Assembly (NCBI GenBank): GCA_020720405.1
Contig: DYOS01000007.1
Location: forward strand, 1-56,880
Direction of reading: 5' to 3'
Source of the DNA: Caldithrix sp.
GTDB lineage: Bacteria; Calditrichota; Calditrichia; Calditrichales; Calditrichaceae
Length of the DNA stretch: 56,880 nucleotides
Numbering within the stretch: the first letter of the stretch is position 1; every line of letters starts with the position of its first letter. Below, piece after piece: positions 25,166-34,141 of the stretch. The notes below the pieces were generated by a model. That model had not been told where the DNA came from and did not search any database. It worked only from the letters and a program-made list of their open reading frames with translations. A program made the translations under genes and the position numbers.

Positions 25166-26055
25166 TGCGCCAGTATCTGAATTTATTCAAACATTATCTG
25201 TTGTTTGAAAAAAATCTTTCAGATAACAGTATTGACGCCTACTTCCGGGACATTTCACGCTTTATTGACTATATTGAAACACAGGGTATTCCATCGGTCG
25301 ATAAAATAGCCAGCGCACATATCCAGCGCTTTCTTCAGATTCTGGCCCAAATTGGTCTGTCGGCTTCCAGTACAACACGAAATTTGTCATCGATCCGAAG
25401 TTTTTTTCACTTTTTAATCGCAGATAATTATCTAAATCAAGATCCAACCAGTGCCATTCAAAATCCAAAACTGCCCAAAACATTACCAGCAGTACTAAGT
25501 TACCCGGAAGTTCTGGACATCATCGCACAAATCCCGATAGATTCCCCGCCGGGGATAAGGAACAGGGCAATGATTGAATTATTATATGCCTGTGGACTGA
25601 GAGTTTCAGAGTTATTGTCTATTCAGACAGACTATATTTTCTTTAATGAAATGATCGTGAAAGTTTTTGGTAAAGGACGTAAAGAACGATACGTTCCAGT
25701 TTCTGTATCGGCTTTAGCCTGGATTCGCCGTTATCTGGATGAGGTTCGGCCGTCTCTCAGCAGAACAGGTATTTCCCCGCCCATACTTTTTCTAAACAAT
25801 CGGGGTTTGGGCATGAGTCGGATGGGCTTCTGGAAAATCATCAATCGATATGTGAAAGCGGTCGGGATTAAAAGAAATATTCATCCGCATACGTTCAGAC
25901 ATTCCTTTGCAACCCACCTCGTGGAAAATGGTGCTGATCTCCGGGCAGTCCAGGAAATGCTTGGCCATGCAGATATAAGTACAACCCAGATTTATACACA
26001 TTTGGACCGATCATTCATCAAAAAAGAATACAAACAGTACCATCCCCGAAGCTAA
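25165..26055 (+). CDS. xerD: tyrosine recombinase XerD/XerC
   Basis: Xer recombinases resolve chromosome dimers at dif. The N-terminal SAM-like core-binding domain spans residues 1-90 (FEKNLSDNSIDAYFRDISRF). The catalytic domain carries Arg in ACGLRVSELLSI, Lys in VFGKGRKERYVPV, His and Arg in HPHTFRHSFATHL, then GHADISTTQIYTHL with the second His and the nucleophilic Tyr. The ending YHPRS resembles XerD. At 296 residues it is full length. Only one Xer gene is seen here, so XerC versus XerD, or a single-Xer system, stays open. Confidence 0.9.
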   Translation: MRQYLNLFKHYLLFEKNLSDNSIDAYFRDISRFIDYIETQGIPSVDKIASAHIQRFLQILAQIGLSASSTTRNLSSIRSFFHFLIADNYLNQDPTSAIQNPKLPKTLPAVLSYPEVLDIIAQIPIDSPPGIRNRAMIELLYACGLRVSELLSIQTDYIFFNEMIVKVFGKGRKERYVPVSVSALAWIRRYLDEVRPSLSRTGISPPILFLNNRGLGMSRMGFWKIINRYVKAVGIKRNIHPHTFRHSFATHLVENGADLRAVQEMLGHADISTTQIYTHLDRSFIKKEYKQYHPRS

Positions 26056-26657
26056 CCACGCGGTGAGGACTCGACTCTGAGTAAATCCGCCGAATAATTT
26101 ATATTCGTAAAACACTCTACCGGCTGATAAAAAGTATCTGCTAAAAATTCAATCTCTCTAAATTTCTGTTCTGGAAAATCTGAATAAAAAAAATGGTGCA
26201 GGCTGCGGCCTCCATCTCTCAGCCAGGTCTGCAAAGTCTGATGAATTTGCCGGTTCCAGATAGAAACAAGCGGTTCCAAACCGGATCGCGACCTGGCCGC
26301 AATAATCAATGCATCCAACTTTTGATTGAATAACTCCTGATAAATTAATTTATTCAGGAACGGCATATCTACTGGCATTACAGCCAGCCACTCCGTCTTG
26401 ATATAGCCCAATGCGGCGGCAATTCCGGCGGCCGGACCAGAGTTTAATAGATAATCCGGGACTATTTTTAAATTCAGTGGAAGTGAATCAGTTGGTTGTG
26501 TGCCGGCCAATATGGTTTCGGCACCAATAGACCCGGCAAGTATGATGGCCCTCTCCAGCAAAGTAAGTCCACCTATCCGGGCCAGGAATTTGGGTGAACC
26601 AAAGCGTCGGCTTTGACCACCATTTAAAACAGTACAAGTAATCTCCGGATTGATCAT
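26052..26657 (-). CDS. mobA: molybdenum cofactor guanylyltransferase (MobA-like)
   Basis: MobA attaches GMP to molybdopterin-Mo to form the bis-MGD cofactor. The N-terminal nucleotide-binding motif is VLNGGQSRRFGSPKFLARIGG, here split at its variable middle; the metal-binding Asp lies in MPVDMPFL, and a GPAAGIAAAL motif follows the first strand-helix unit. About 201 residues is normal. Its start overlaps the CMD gene stop. No other molybdenum genes are nearby, so a related nucleotidyltransferase role remains possible. Confidence 0.85.
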   Translation of the reverse strand: MINPEITCTVLNGGQSRRFGSPKFLARIGGLTLLERAIILAGSIGAETILAGTQPTDSLPLNLKIVPDYLLNSGPAAGIAAALGYIKTEWLAVMPVDMPFLNKLIYQELFNQKLDALIIAARSRSGLEPLVSIWNRQIHQTLQTWLRDGGRSLHHFFYSDFPEQKFREIEFLADTFYQPVECFTNINYSADLLRVESSPRG

Positions 26658-26974
26658 TCAGCATCCAGAATATCATTTATCCAGCTAAGTGCTGCCTGGG
26701 ATCGGGGGAGACCGATAGAAGGAATGGCCAAAATTGCGGTATGCCTTATTTCTTCAGCCTTTATACCATCCTGAACAGCTCTTCTTGTATTTGAATGAAC
26801 GGCTCCCTCTGAACCCTGGGTAATTGCGATCGCCAGTTTGATAAGGCGGCGGGTTTTCAAATCAAGAGGACCGGCCTGATGACACTTATCTGCAAAGTCT
26901 TCATACATTCTGAATACTTCGGGATATTCTTCCGAGAATCGGGTGTAAGCCCTGGGTGACATTTTATTCATCAT
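26654..26974 (-). CDS. carboxymuconolactone decarboxylase family protein
   Basis: A 106-residue AhpD-like all-helical protein with the family core LDLKTRRLIKLAIAITQGSEGAVHSNTRRAV. The AhpD redox CxxC is absent (the site reads GAVHSN), so peroxidase-partner activity through a disulfide is unlikely; this is the cysteine-free variant common among CMD proteins. An AAAGGAG site precedes the ATG. It is the first gene of a two-gene minus-strand unit with mobA. Confidence 0.85.
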   Translation of the reverse strand: MMNKMSPRAYTRFSEEYPEVFRMYEDFADKCHQAGPLDLKTRRLIKLAIAITQGSEGAVHSNTRRAVQDGIKAEEIRHTAILAIPSIGLPRSQAALSWINDILDAE

Positions 26975-27013
26975 TTACTCCTTTTTAATCAATCGTGATA
27001 CTTCCCGGTAACA

Positions 27014-27041
27014 TTGACAGTATTTTTATCATTTTATAAAT
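27014..27041 (+). promoter_or_regulatory. sigma-70 promoter of the lptE operon
   Basis: TTGACA (27014-27019) is followed by TATAAA (27035-27040) at 15 bases or ATAAAT (27036-27041) at 16. The spacing is short but both boxes are strong. Since the promoter lies within the open frame that continues into the activator gene, the true start codon must be downstream. Confidence 0.55.
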
Positions 27042-27085
27042 TGCCCACATGGTTAGCAAGTATAGGTTTGATATTGTCCATTACA

Positions 27086-28219
27086 TTGTCGCAAAAAGAT
27101 ATTCAGAATAAAATCAATTTTTACGGTGATTCGGCTAAGGTCGATGAACTGTTACAAACGGTAAGCATGGTTGCCCCAACGGATCTCTCTGTACTTATTA
27201 ACGGAGAGAGCGGAACCGGAAAAGAAGTTATTGCCATGGGCATCCACCAGCTTAGCCCCCGTGCTAAAAAACCAATAATTTCAGTGAATTGCGGGGCTAT
27301 TCCCGAAGGGATTCTGGAATCTGAGCTTTTTGGTCATGAAAAAGGTTCCTTTACCGGTGCCATCGACCAGAAGAAGGGTTATTTTGAGGCAGCAAATAGC
27401 GGCACTATTTTTCTGGATGAAATTGGTGAGATGCCGCTCAATACTCAGGTAAAATTACTGCGTGTGCTGGAAAGTTCAGAATTTATGCGGGTTGGCGGTA
27501 CGGTTACCCATAAAGTTGACGTCCGGGTTATTGCTGCTTCAAATAAGAACCTGGAGCAGGCGGTTGCCAACAACGAATTTCGCCGTGACCTTTATTACCG
27601 CCTGAAAGCTATTCAGATAAAGATTCCGGCGCTGCGGGAAAGGGAAGAGGATATTCCCCAGCTGGTTGAAATATTTGCCCGGAATTATATAGAAAAAAAT
27701 AATATCCGTTTCAAAGGTTTTGCCCCGGAAGCAATCATCCTTATGAAAGAATACAACTGGCCGGGGAATGTTCGTGAACTTAGAAATTTTATTGAAACCG
27801 CCATTATCCTGAACCGGGGCGAAATCGTTCATAGTGCTTATGTCCGGTCCTCGCTAAATCTGTATCCGGCGCAGCGTTCATCAGAATTATTGCCCATTCC
27901 ACTTAACAAAACCCCCGAACAGGCTGAGCGGGAATTAATCTACCGAACGCTGATTACCCTGAAACTCGATATAGATGAGATCAAAGAAAGCCTGATTCAG
28001 CTCATGCACCGGTCGAATGGCGAATTTGGCTCATTGCTCTCCGAATCCCAATCTGCTGCAACTTCCGGTGAGGTAAAACCCCAATCTCTGAATGCCATGG
28101 AAAGAAACATGATCAAAGAGACCCTGAGCCGGTTTGATGGTAACCGGAGGAAAACCGCCCGGGCCCTTCAAATCAGTGAGCGAACGCTTTACAGAAAAAT
28201 CAAGGAATTTGGTTTGTGA
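27086..28219 (+). CDS. sigma-54-dependent activator without sensor domain (PspF-like)
   Basis: The protein goes almost directly into the AAA+ domain: NGESGTGKEVIAMGIHQLSP (Walker A), then FGHEKGSFTGAIDQKKGYFE (sigma-54 loop GSFTGA), IFLDEIGEMPLNTQ (Walker B) and LPALREREEDI. A linker with QSLNAMERNMIKETLSRFDG leads to the Fis-type HTH. No receiver, PAS or GAF domain is present, so it may be controlled by a partner protein as PspF is by PspA. The start is unsure: I use the in-frame TTG at 27086 (SQKDIQNK), because the earlier frame overlaps a promoter. It overlaps lptE by 4 bases. Confidence 0.88.
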   Translation: MSQKDIQNKINFYGDSAKVDELLQTVSMVAPTDLSVLINGESGTGKEVIAMGIHQLSPRAKKPIISVNCGAIPEGILESELFGHEKGSFTGAIDQKKGYFEAANSGTIFLDEIGEMPLNTQVKLLRVLESSEFMRVGGTVTHKVDVRVIAASNKNLEQAVANNEFRRDLYYRLKAIQIKIPALREREEDIPQLVEIFARNYIEKNNIRFKGFAPEAIILMKEYNWPGNVRELRNFIETAIILNRGEIVHSAYVRSSLNLYPAQRSSELLPIPLNKTPEQAERELIYRTLITLKLDIDEIKESLIQLMHRSNGEFGSLLSESQSAATSGEVKPQSLNAMERNMIKETLSRFDGNRRKTARALQISERTLYRKIKEFGL

Positions 28220-28722
28220 AAAACATGGTACATTTATGCCTGCGAATACTCTTCTTTTTAAGTCTTGCTGTCTTTCAGTCCTGTGGTTACTATTCTTTTA
28301 AAGGTGCTTTGCCTTCTCATTTAAAAGGGATTGCGATTCCGTTGTTTGAAAATCGTTCCCCGTATGCCCAGGTTGAAGAAAAGCTGACCAATCAGCTTAT
28401 TGATGAATTCATTAGCGATAATACTCTGAAAATTGTTGACGAGTCTGAGGCCGACCTCATTTTAAGCGGACGGATTGAATCGATAACTGACGACTTCGTT
28501 TCAGTTACTACTGGTGAAACTGTGCAGGAGATTAAACTGGTGGTTAAAGTGAAAGTGAAGTGTGAGGATATTCGTCAAAATAAAGTACTGTACGATAATT
28601 CCTTTGTTCAGTACAGCCTGATTGAGGCCACAGCCGGAGCTGATGAACGGGAAACAGCAATTGCTGCAGCCCTCGAGCTGATTACAGAAGATATTTTGAA
28701 CGCCACCCTTGGTGGCTGGTAA
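28216..28722 (+). CDS. lptE: LptE-like LPS-assembly lipoprotein
   Basis: LptE plugs the outer-membrane LptD barrel that inserts lipopolysaccharide. The signal peptide ends in a lipobox (FQSCGYYS), and the mature part starts with YYSFKGALPSHLKGIAIPLF, typical of this family in Bacteroidota-like lineages, followed by LTNQLIDEFISDNTLKIV and a VSVTTGETVQEIKLVVKV core. It is 168 residues long. The GTG start overlaps the activator stop (GTGA); an ATG three codons on is an alternative. lptD is not in the window. Confidence 0.82.
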   Translation: MKNMVHLCLRILFFLSLAVFQSCGYYSFKGALPSHLKGIAIPLFENRSPYAQVEEKLTNQLIDEFISDNTLKIVDESEADLILSGRIESITDDFVSVTTGETVQEIKLVVKVKVKCEDIRQNKVLYDNSFVQYSLIEATAGADERETAIAAALELITEDILNATLGGW

Positions 28723-28734
28723 AACGGAGCTGAA

Positions 28735-30036
28735 ATGGAAAAAAGCAGTAATTATAGGCCGGACAACATTGATATCACTTTCGCCCAGCAGGCCGATGAA
28801 TTTCTGAAAAATAATAATCTCGCCGTGGCCATCGAGCTGGCAGAAGTCGGTGTCAGGAAATATCCGTTCTATTCAACCGGGCATCTTATTCTGGCCAGAG
28901 CTTATCATCAGGATAACCGGATGGATGAGGCGCAGGCGGAATATGAACGGGTGATTCTTTATGAACCGGGTAATTACCGCGCACTGATGTCATTGGCTTT
29001 TATCAGCTTCAAGAAAAGGCTGAAAACCCTTGGTAATCAATACCTGCAGCAGGCCGTTCTGTATGATTTTGACAATACCGAACTGATCGATTATCTAAAA
29101 AAAGAAAATATTTATACACCAGCCTTTGTCTTTACGCCAATTTCCGCACCCGAGCCGGAACGGCTTCCGTCCGCTACTGAAGAATCGGAAACAGTTCCGG
29201 TTGAAATTCCGGAGGCAGTGGATGTGGTTATCGATCCACAGAAAACGATTGGTCAGGTGATGAGTGAATCTGGTCTTGTTTTTCAGATGGCTCATGAAGA
29301 ACAGCCGGTTATCGAGATGGAAACGGAAGATCAACGGGTACTGGAAATTGTCACCCAATCCGTGGATTCTGAATTACCTATAGACGAGACACCGGTTGCC
29401 AATGATTTTGTCGATCCGCGGGTTGGGTCTTTTCAGGCCGAACTGGATTTGAGCCAGTTTGATAATGTCAGGGATGATTTTTCCACCGTCATGCATGGTA
29501 TTTTCAGCGAGTCTGAAGATGCGAAAACTGCTGAAAATGCTGAGCCGGTTTATGATTTTCCGGCAGAACCGGAATCCGAAGCTGAAGAAAGACCGCTTCT
29601 CGATACCTCGATTATTTTCCTCGAAAATAAACAGGAGGCGGAAAAAACCGGGGATTTAAACCGGGTCCGGGAAGAGATGGATATTTTTATAGATAATATT
29701 CACGATGAAAGTGAACCGCCTGAACCACCGAAAGCAGGCGTCTTCACTGCTCCGGTGAAGCCTGAAGAGCTGCGTAAAAAGGTGCGCCCGGCCCTGGAAT
29801 TTAAAAATCTGAAAACGGAACCGGTGATTGAAGATATGACCGGAGAAGAAAATGGTATTGATGAAATTCTTAAAAATCCGAAATTGCTGACACCTACTTT
29901 TGGCGAGATTCTGATTGCCCAAAAAAAATTCAGCGAAGCCAGACAAGTCTTTAGAAAACTGTCTGATCAGGACCCCGGGAACGAACGGTTGTTGCGCAAG
30001 ATTGAATTTATAGACCGCATGATCGCTCTCAATTAA
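28735..30036 (+). CDS. tetratricopeptide-repeat protein with long acidic linker
   Basis: TPR units occupy residues ~10-120 (NNLAVAIELAEVGVRKYPFY, ARAYHQDNRMDEAQAEYERVI) and a last unit at ~390-425 (EILIAQKKFSEARQVFRKLS). Between them lie about 250 residues rich in Glu, Pro and Val, probably disordered. There is no signal peptide or TM helix, so it is likely cytosolic. The function is unknown. It sits 12 bases after lptE and its stop overlaps the subtilase start, so it belongs to the same transcript. Confidence 0.8.
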   Translation: MEKSSNYRPDNIDITFAQQADEFLKNNNLAVAIELAEVGVRKYPFYSTGHLILARAYHQDNRMDEAQAEYERVILYEPGNYRALMSLAFISFKKRLKTLGNQYLQQAVLYDFDNTELIDYLKKENIYTPAFVFTPISAPEPERLPSATEESETVPVEIPEAVDVVIDPQKTIGQVMSESGLVFQMAHEEQPVIEMETEDQRVLEIVTQSVDSELPIDETPVANDFVDPRVGSFQAELDLSQFDNVRDDFSTVMHGIFSESEDAKTAENAEPVYDFPAEPESEAEERPLLDTSIIFLENKQEAEKTGDLNRVREEMDIFIDNIHDESEPPEPPKAGVFTAPVKPEELRKKVRPALEFKNLKTEPVIEDMTGEENGIDEILKNPKLLTPTFGEILIAQKKFSEARQVFRKLSDQDPGNERLLRKIEFIDRMIALN

Positions 30037-33000
30037 TGCGGGTAAACATGCCTTTAAAAAAAATCTGTTTTCTGGCTGTATTTCTATGGTGTCAGATTTC
30101 CATAGCTGCTGACTATTTTATAAAACAGTCCCTCCATACCAACGCAAACCTGCCACTGCTAAGGTCCCGTGTGGCCCGTGAACTGCCTTCGGCCAGCCTG
30201 AATGTGCTTAATCTGCCGCCCGGCTTTTCAGGCCGCTGGGCTGTTCTATCGGACGCTGATTCCAACGCTGAAAATATGCTGCAAATGCTGCTTGAAACAG
30301 GTGAGATTGAATTTTTCGAAGCAGTCGGGTTTTTTAAATTGAAAACAGCCGATCCGGATTCCGTCGCAAAATTACAATGGTATTTATCCACATTACATGC
30401 TGAAGAAGCCTGGACGATTAGCACCGGAAACCCGGATATCATTGTCGCCATCATTGATACAGGTATCGATTACGGACATCCCGATCTGCAAACGGCCATC
30501 TGGATAAACGGGCCGGAAGACCTGAACGGCAACGGGCGCCTGGATGAGGCGGATTTAAATGGCCTGGATGATGACGGAAACGGTTTTACAGATGACGTTA
30601 TGGGCTGGGATTTTACCGATGCGCCGCGCTTCGCCGATGGCGGCGATTACCAGTTTCCCGATAACGATCCGATGGATGAATTCGGTGATGGCCACGGCAC
30701 ACCGATCGCCGGAATCATCGCTGCCGCTCATGGCAGCGAGGGTGGAATGCTTGGTCTGGCTCCGGATATCCGGGTAATGAACCTGCGGGCCGGAACCGCC
30801 GGCGGATATCTTGAAGAAGATGACGTTGCCCGGGCTGTGCTCTATGCTGTCCAAAACGGAGCCCGGATCATCAATATGAGTTTTGGCGATGTGGTGCTCT
30901 CGCAATTTCTGGCTGAAATTCTGAATTATGCCGCCGGGCAGGGCGTACTGCTTATTGCCAGCAGCGGTAACAGTGGTGACGATACGGATCATTTTCCATC
31001 CGGACTGGAGCCGGTTATGTCGGTTGGCGCGGTGAATGAAACCGGGCTAATTGCCGGGTTTTCTTCCTATGGGGTCAGCCTGGATCTGGTTGCGCCGGGC
31101 ACCAATATTCAAAGTACGGCTATCGCCGGGAAATATCGGTCGTTTAACGGCACTTCATTCAGTGCGCCCATGGTATCCGCGGCAGCAGCCCTGCTTTTTT
31201 CGTCCGAACCGGAATTGACCGCCCGTGAAGTTCGCAGCCGGCTGAACACGACCGGCACAGATTTGTACTTTCCCGGCTGGGATGAATACACCGGACACGG
31301 ACTGCTCAATCCCGGGCGGGCATTGCAATACGATGGCGACGGCGAATTGATCATGCATCAACCACAACCCGGTCAGGCATATCCGGCCGGGAATATCCCG
31401 GTCGTGGTTACCCTGCGCCATCCGGATTTGCGAAAGGCCGAACTCAGCATGGAGGTAAACGGGGGAAACCCACAGCTTATTTGTGAATTTGAAAAGACTT
31501 TTTCAGAACAGGATACGCTGGCCTGGCTCGATTTAAGTGCTGCCGATTCCGGTTCTGTTATCCTTGAATTAAAAATGACTTTGCTTAATGGCCGCTGGCA
31601 GCAGATTCGAACCCGTTTCAGCATTGATAAAACAGCCCCTGAAATAATAGTCCACCCGGAAATTTATCTTTGGGACGGCGATCAGCCGGCGGTACTTTTG
31701 CAATGCGAAAGCGATGATCAGGTGGATGCGGTTTTATCTGAACAGGTGGCCGGAGCAGAGGAATGGCGGGAGCATTTTCTATCTTATCGTAGTGCTCAGC
31801 AGCGACTTCTGCTCAGCGGTCGGGAATACCAGAATGCCCATGCTTACTATTTTGAATTAAGCAATGCGGCCGGATTAAAAAACCGGTCTGCTCCCGGGCA
31901 GTTCGATTTTCCGCCGGCCATGAGCCGGACAGCCCTCACCGAGCAAACCCTGCCGGTTCCCGCCGGTTACCTTTTAAATTCATTTACAGATTTCGACAAC
32001 GATGGCCTGGCGGAAATTGTACAGTCGGAATATGATCAAAATTTCAGCTATGGTCCGCTTGCGGTTTACGAAGAACAGGCTGGCAGCTTTATCAAGACCG
32101 GACTAAGCGCCGAAATGCTTATTCCCCGGGCCGCCGGCGATAGTGATGCCGACAACCGGTCGGAATTGCTGTGCGGTTATGGAAACCGCAGCTATCTATA
32201 TGAAATGCGACCCGGACGCTCTCTGCCTGATTCACTGATCTGGTCGGATACACAGAATTTCTGGGCCGCGGCGCTGACCGATTTGGACGGTGATGCCCAG
32301 GGTGAAATTATCGGTTACCGGTCGACGAGTTCGGGCGGTGAACAGTACATCGCACTCGAGCGGGATGGCTCGGCTTTTACCGAATGGTCGTCCGGATTTG
32401 CCAATAACAGTGCCGGTCAGAATTACCTCGGCGTTCCGGCGCTCAAAATATTCCCGGCTCAAGCCGGGCCGCTTATCCTGTTTGGCGATACAGACGGCGA
32501 TCTGATCATCAACCGCTTTAGCGGAAATCATTTTGAACAGATTGGCCTGCACCGTCATCATTTTGGCAATACGGCCCGGTTTTTTGACGGGCTGCAGATG
32601 AGCGATGGTAATCTGCTTATCGTTCAGGCTGCCTATTCGCTGGATAATGTCAATTACGAGCATGAATTTGATGCCCGCTATTGGTCGGTTGAAACAGTCG
32701 TTTTCGATGTACAGTCTCAGAATTTTTCCGCACCGGATACGCTGAATATCTATGGTTATCAGTCGGTACGTGATTTTGACAGCGGCTTAAAACTTATCCA
32801 CAGGGACGGACAGGATTTTCTGGCCTTGTCGTTGTTCCCGGATTTCTATCTGTTAGAGCGGGAGAATGAACACTGGAAACCGGTCTGGTATAATTCCAAT
32901 GCCCGTTCCAATACCATTCTCAGCGCTGAAAACGGTCAGCCAGCTGGCACAGATATCCTTTATCAAACCGGGGAACATCTTATGGCGCTCAGCTTCGGTC

Positions 33001-34139
33001 AACCTGGTGTACTGGCTGCGCCTTCACCCGTAGCGGTGCAGCAGCAAACGCCGGGTGAAGTTTTAGTCTCCTGGCCGGCGGTGGATAGGGCTGATTTTTA
33101 CCGGGTGGAGGTAAAAACTCCGGGTCAGGAATGGACGGAAGCCGGGCTGACCGATGCAAATGTTTTTACAGACAGCATCTTTGCTGATACACTGCTTTAC
33201 CGGGTTCAGGCAGGAAAGGATGCCGCCCGCAGCAGCTTTGCCGGGGCTGATACTTTTATTGCCGTGCACAGCCTGAACCTGACCGCCTTTCGGGTTCTCA
33301 ATTCAACCCAGCTCATGCTCGGGCTTGATCAGGCGGTGCAGATTTCCAATAATTCGGCCTTTGATGTCCACGTCCGGAGCGGGGAAGAACGCATTCCGGC
33401 CAATGTGGTATTGTTTTCCGGGAGAGACGGAGAGATTTTTTTATCACTAACCCGGCCGCTGCCGGCGGATATTCCGCTCATTTTGTATTTGAATGATCTT
33501 CATCTCGGCAATGGTCTTCCGGTCAGCAGCATTCTGCCTGCGCTGGAATTTACCTATTCTCCGCCGCCCGAGGTGCCATACCTGAAAACATACTCTATCT
33601 CCGACCGGCGGCATATCGCACTTCAGTTTAGCTGTGAAATCAATACGGCTGACCTTCTCGATAAATCAAAATATTGGCTGGACAGGCTGGGAGAAGTTGA
33701 AAAAGTTGAGGTCGGCGGCGATGACGGTACCTTGGCCATGATTTCCCTACCGGCAGCCGCGGCGGCCGGGGCCTGGGGACTGCCGGAATATCTCAATATC
33801 GCCGGTTTGCACAGCGCGGCCGGTGTGCCGATGGCCGACACGGTGCGCATTAATCTGTTCAACGAAACCCGCAGCCTTTCCGGAATTATTACCTATCCCC
33901 AGCCGGTTCGGCCGGGACAAACAGGTCTGACTTTTGGTGGTCTTCCGGAGAGAACCCGGATTGATATTTTTACTCTGAACGGCCAGCATGTCCGCAGCCT
34001 GGAAAGCCCGGTTTATTTTGGCGGACTGGAATGGGATTTAAAGGACAGCCGGGGCCGGCCGGTGGTTACCGGTATTTATCTCTTCCGGGCAGAGAACGGA
34101 TCACAGGAAAAAACCGGCAAAATTGCCATTGTGAGGTAA
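30036..34139 (+). CDS. secreted subtilisin-like serine protease (S8) with FG-GAP-like repeats and a C-terminal sorting domain
   Basis: A 1367-residue exported protein with a signal peptide ending near IAA. The S8 catalytic triad is present: IIDTGIDYGHPDL (Asp ~140), DGHGTPIAGI (His ~220) and NGTSFSAPMVSAAAA (Ser ~374), with SSGNSGD as the oxyanion region. A Ca-binding-like stretch (NGNGRLDEADLNGLDDDGNG) is inserted after the Asp. Residues ~640-800 hold FG-GAP/VCBS-type units (FTDFDNDGLAEIV, GDSDADNRSELL, LTDLDGDAQGEII). A fibronectin-like domain follows. The last 80 residues match FlgD-like/T9SS type A sorting domains (RIDIFTLNGQHVRSL, GRPVVTGIYLFRAENG). The ATG at 30048 is an alternative start. 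Confidence 0.9.
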   Translation: MRVNMPLKKICFLAVFLWCQISIAADYFIKQSLHTNANLPLLRSRVARELPSASLNVLNLPPGFSGRWAVLSDADSNAENMLQMLLETGEIEFFEAVGFFKLKTADPDSVAKLQWYLSTLHAEEAWTISTGNPDIIVAIIDTGIDYGHPDLQTAIWINGPEDLNGNGRLDEADLNGLDDDGNGFTDDVMGWDFTDAPRFADGGDYQFPDNDPMDEFGDGHGTPIAGIIAAAHGSEGGMLGLAPDIRVMNLRAGTAGGYLEEDDVARAVLYAVQNGARIINMSFGDVVLSQFLAEILNYAAGQGVLLIASSGNSGDDTDHFPSGLEPVMSVGAVNETGLIAGFSSYGVSLDLVAPGTNIQSTAIAGKYRSFNGTSFSAPMVSAAAALLFSSEPELTAREVRSRLNTTGTDLYFPGWDEYTGHGLLNPGRALQYDGDGELIMHQPQPGQAYPAGNIPVVVTLRHPDLRKAELSMEVNGGNPQLICEFEKTFSEQDTLAWLDLSAADSGSVILELKMTLLNGRWQQIRTRFSIDKTAPEIIVHPEIYLWDGDQPAVLLQCESDDQVDAVLSEQVAGAEEWREHFLSYRSAQQRLLLSGREYQNAHAYYFELSNAAGLKNRSAPGQFDFPPAMSRTALTEQTLPVPAGYLLNSFTDFDNDGLAEIVQSEYDQNFSYGPLAVYEEQAGSFIKTGLSAEMLIPRAAGDSDADNRSELLCGYGNRSYLYEMRPGRSLPDSLIWSDTQNFWAAALTDLDGDAQGEIIGYRSTSSGGEQYIALERDGSAFTEWSSGFANNSAGQNYLGVPALKIFPAQAGPLILFGDTDGDLIINRFSGNHFEQIGLHRHHFGNTARFFDGLQMSDGNLLIVQAAYSLDNVNYEHEFDARYWSVETVVFDVQSQNFSAPDTLNIYGYQSVRDFDSGLKLIHRDGQDFLALSLFPDFYLLERENEHWKPVWYNSNARSNTILSAENGQPAGTDILYQTGEHLMALSFGQPGVLAAPSPVAVQQQTPGEVLVSWPAVDRADFYRVEVKTPGQEWTEAGLTDANVFTDSIFADTLLYRVQAGKDAARSSFAGADTFIAVHSLNLTAFRVLNSTQLMLGLDQAVQISNNSAFDVHVRSGEERIPANVVLFSGRDGEIFLSLTRPLPADIPLILYLNDLHLGNGLPVSSILPALEFTYSPPPEVPYLKTYSISDRRHIALQFSCEINTADLLDKSKYWLDRLGEVEKVEVGGDDGTLAMISLPAAAAAGAWGLPEYLNIAGLHSAAGVPMADTVRINLFNETRSLSGIITYPQPVRPGQTGLTFGGLPERTRIDIFTLNGQHVRSLESPVYFGGLEWDLKDSRGRPVVTGIYLFRAENGSQEKTGKIAIVR

Positions 34140-34141
34140 AC

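Noticed and set aside
27049-27111. 20-codon leader-like frame starting at an ATG before the PspF-like activator
   Set aside because: It has no ribosome binding site or amino-acid bias, so an attenuator role cannot be supported.
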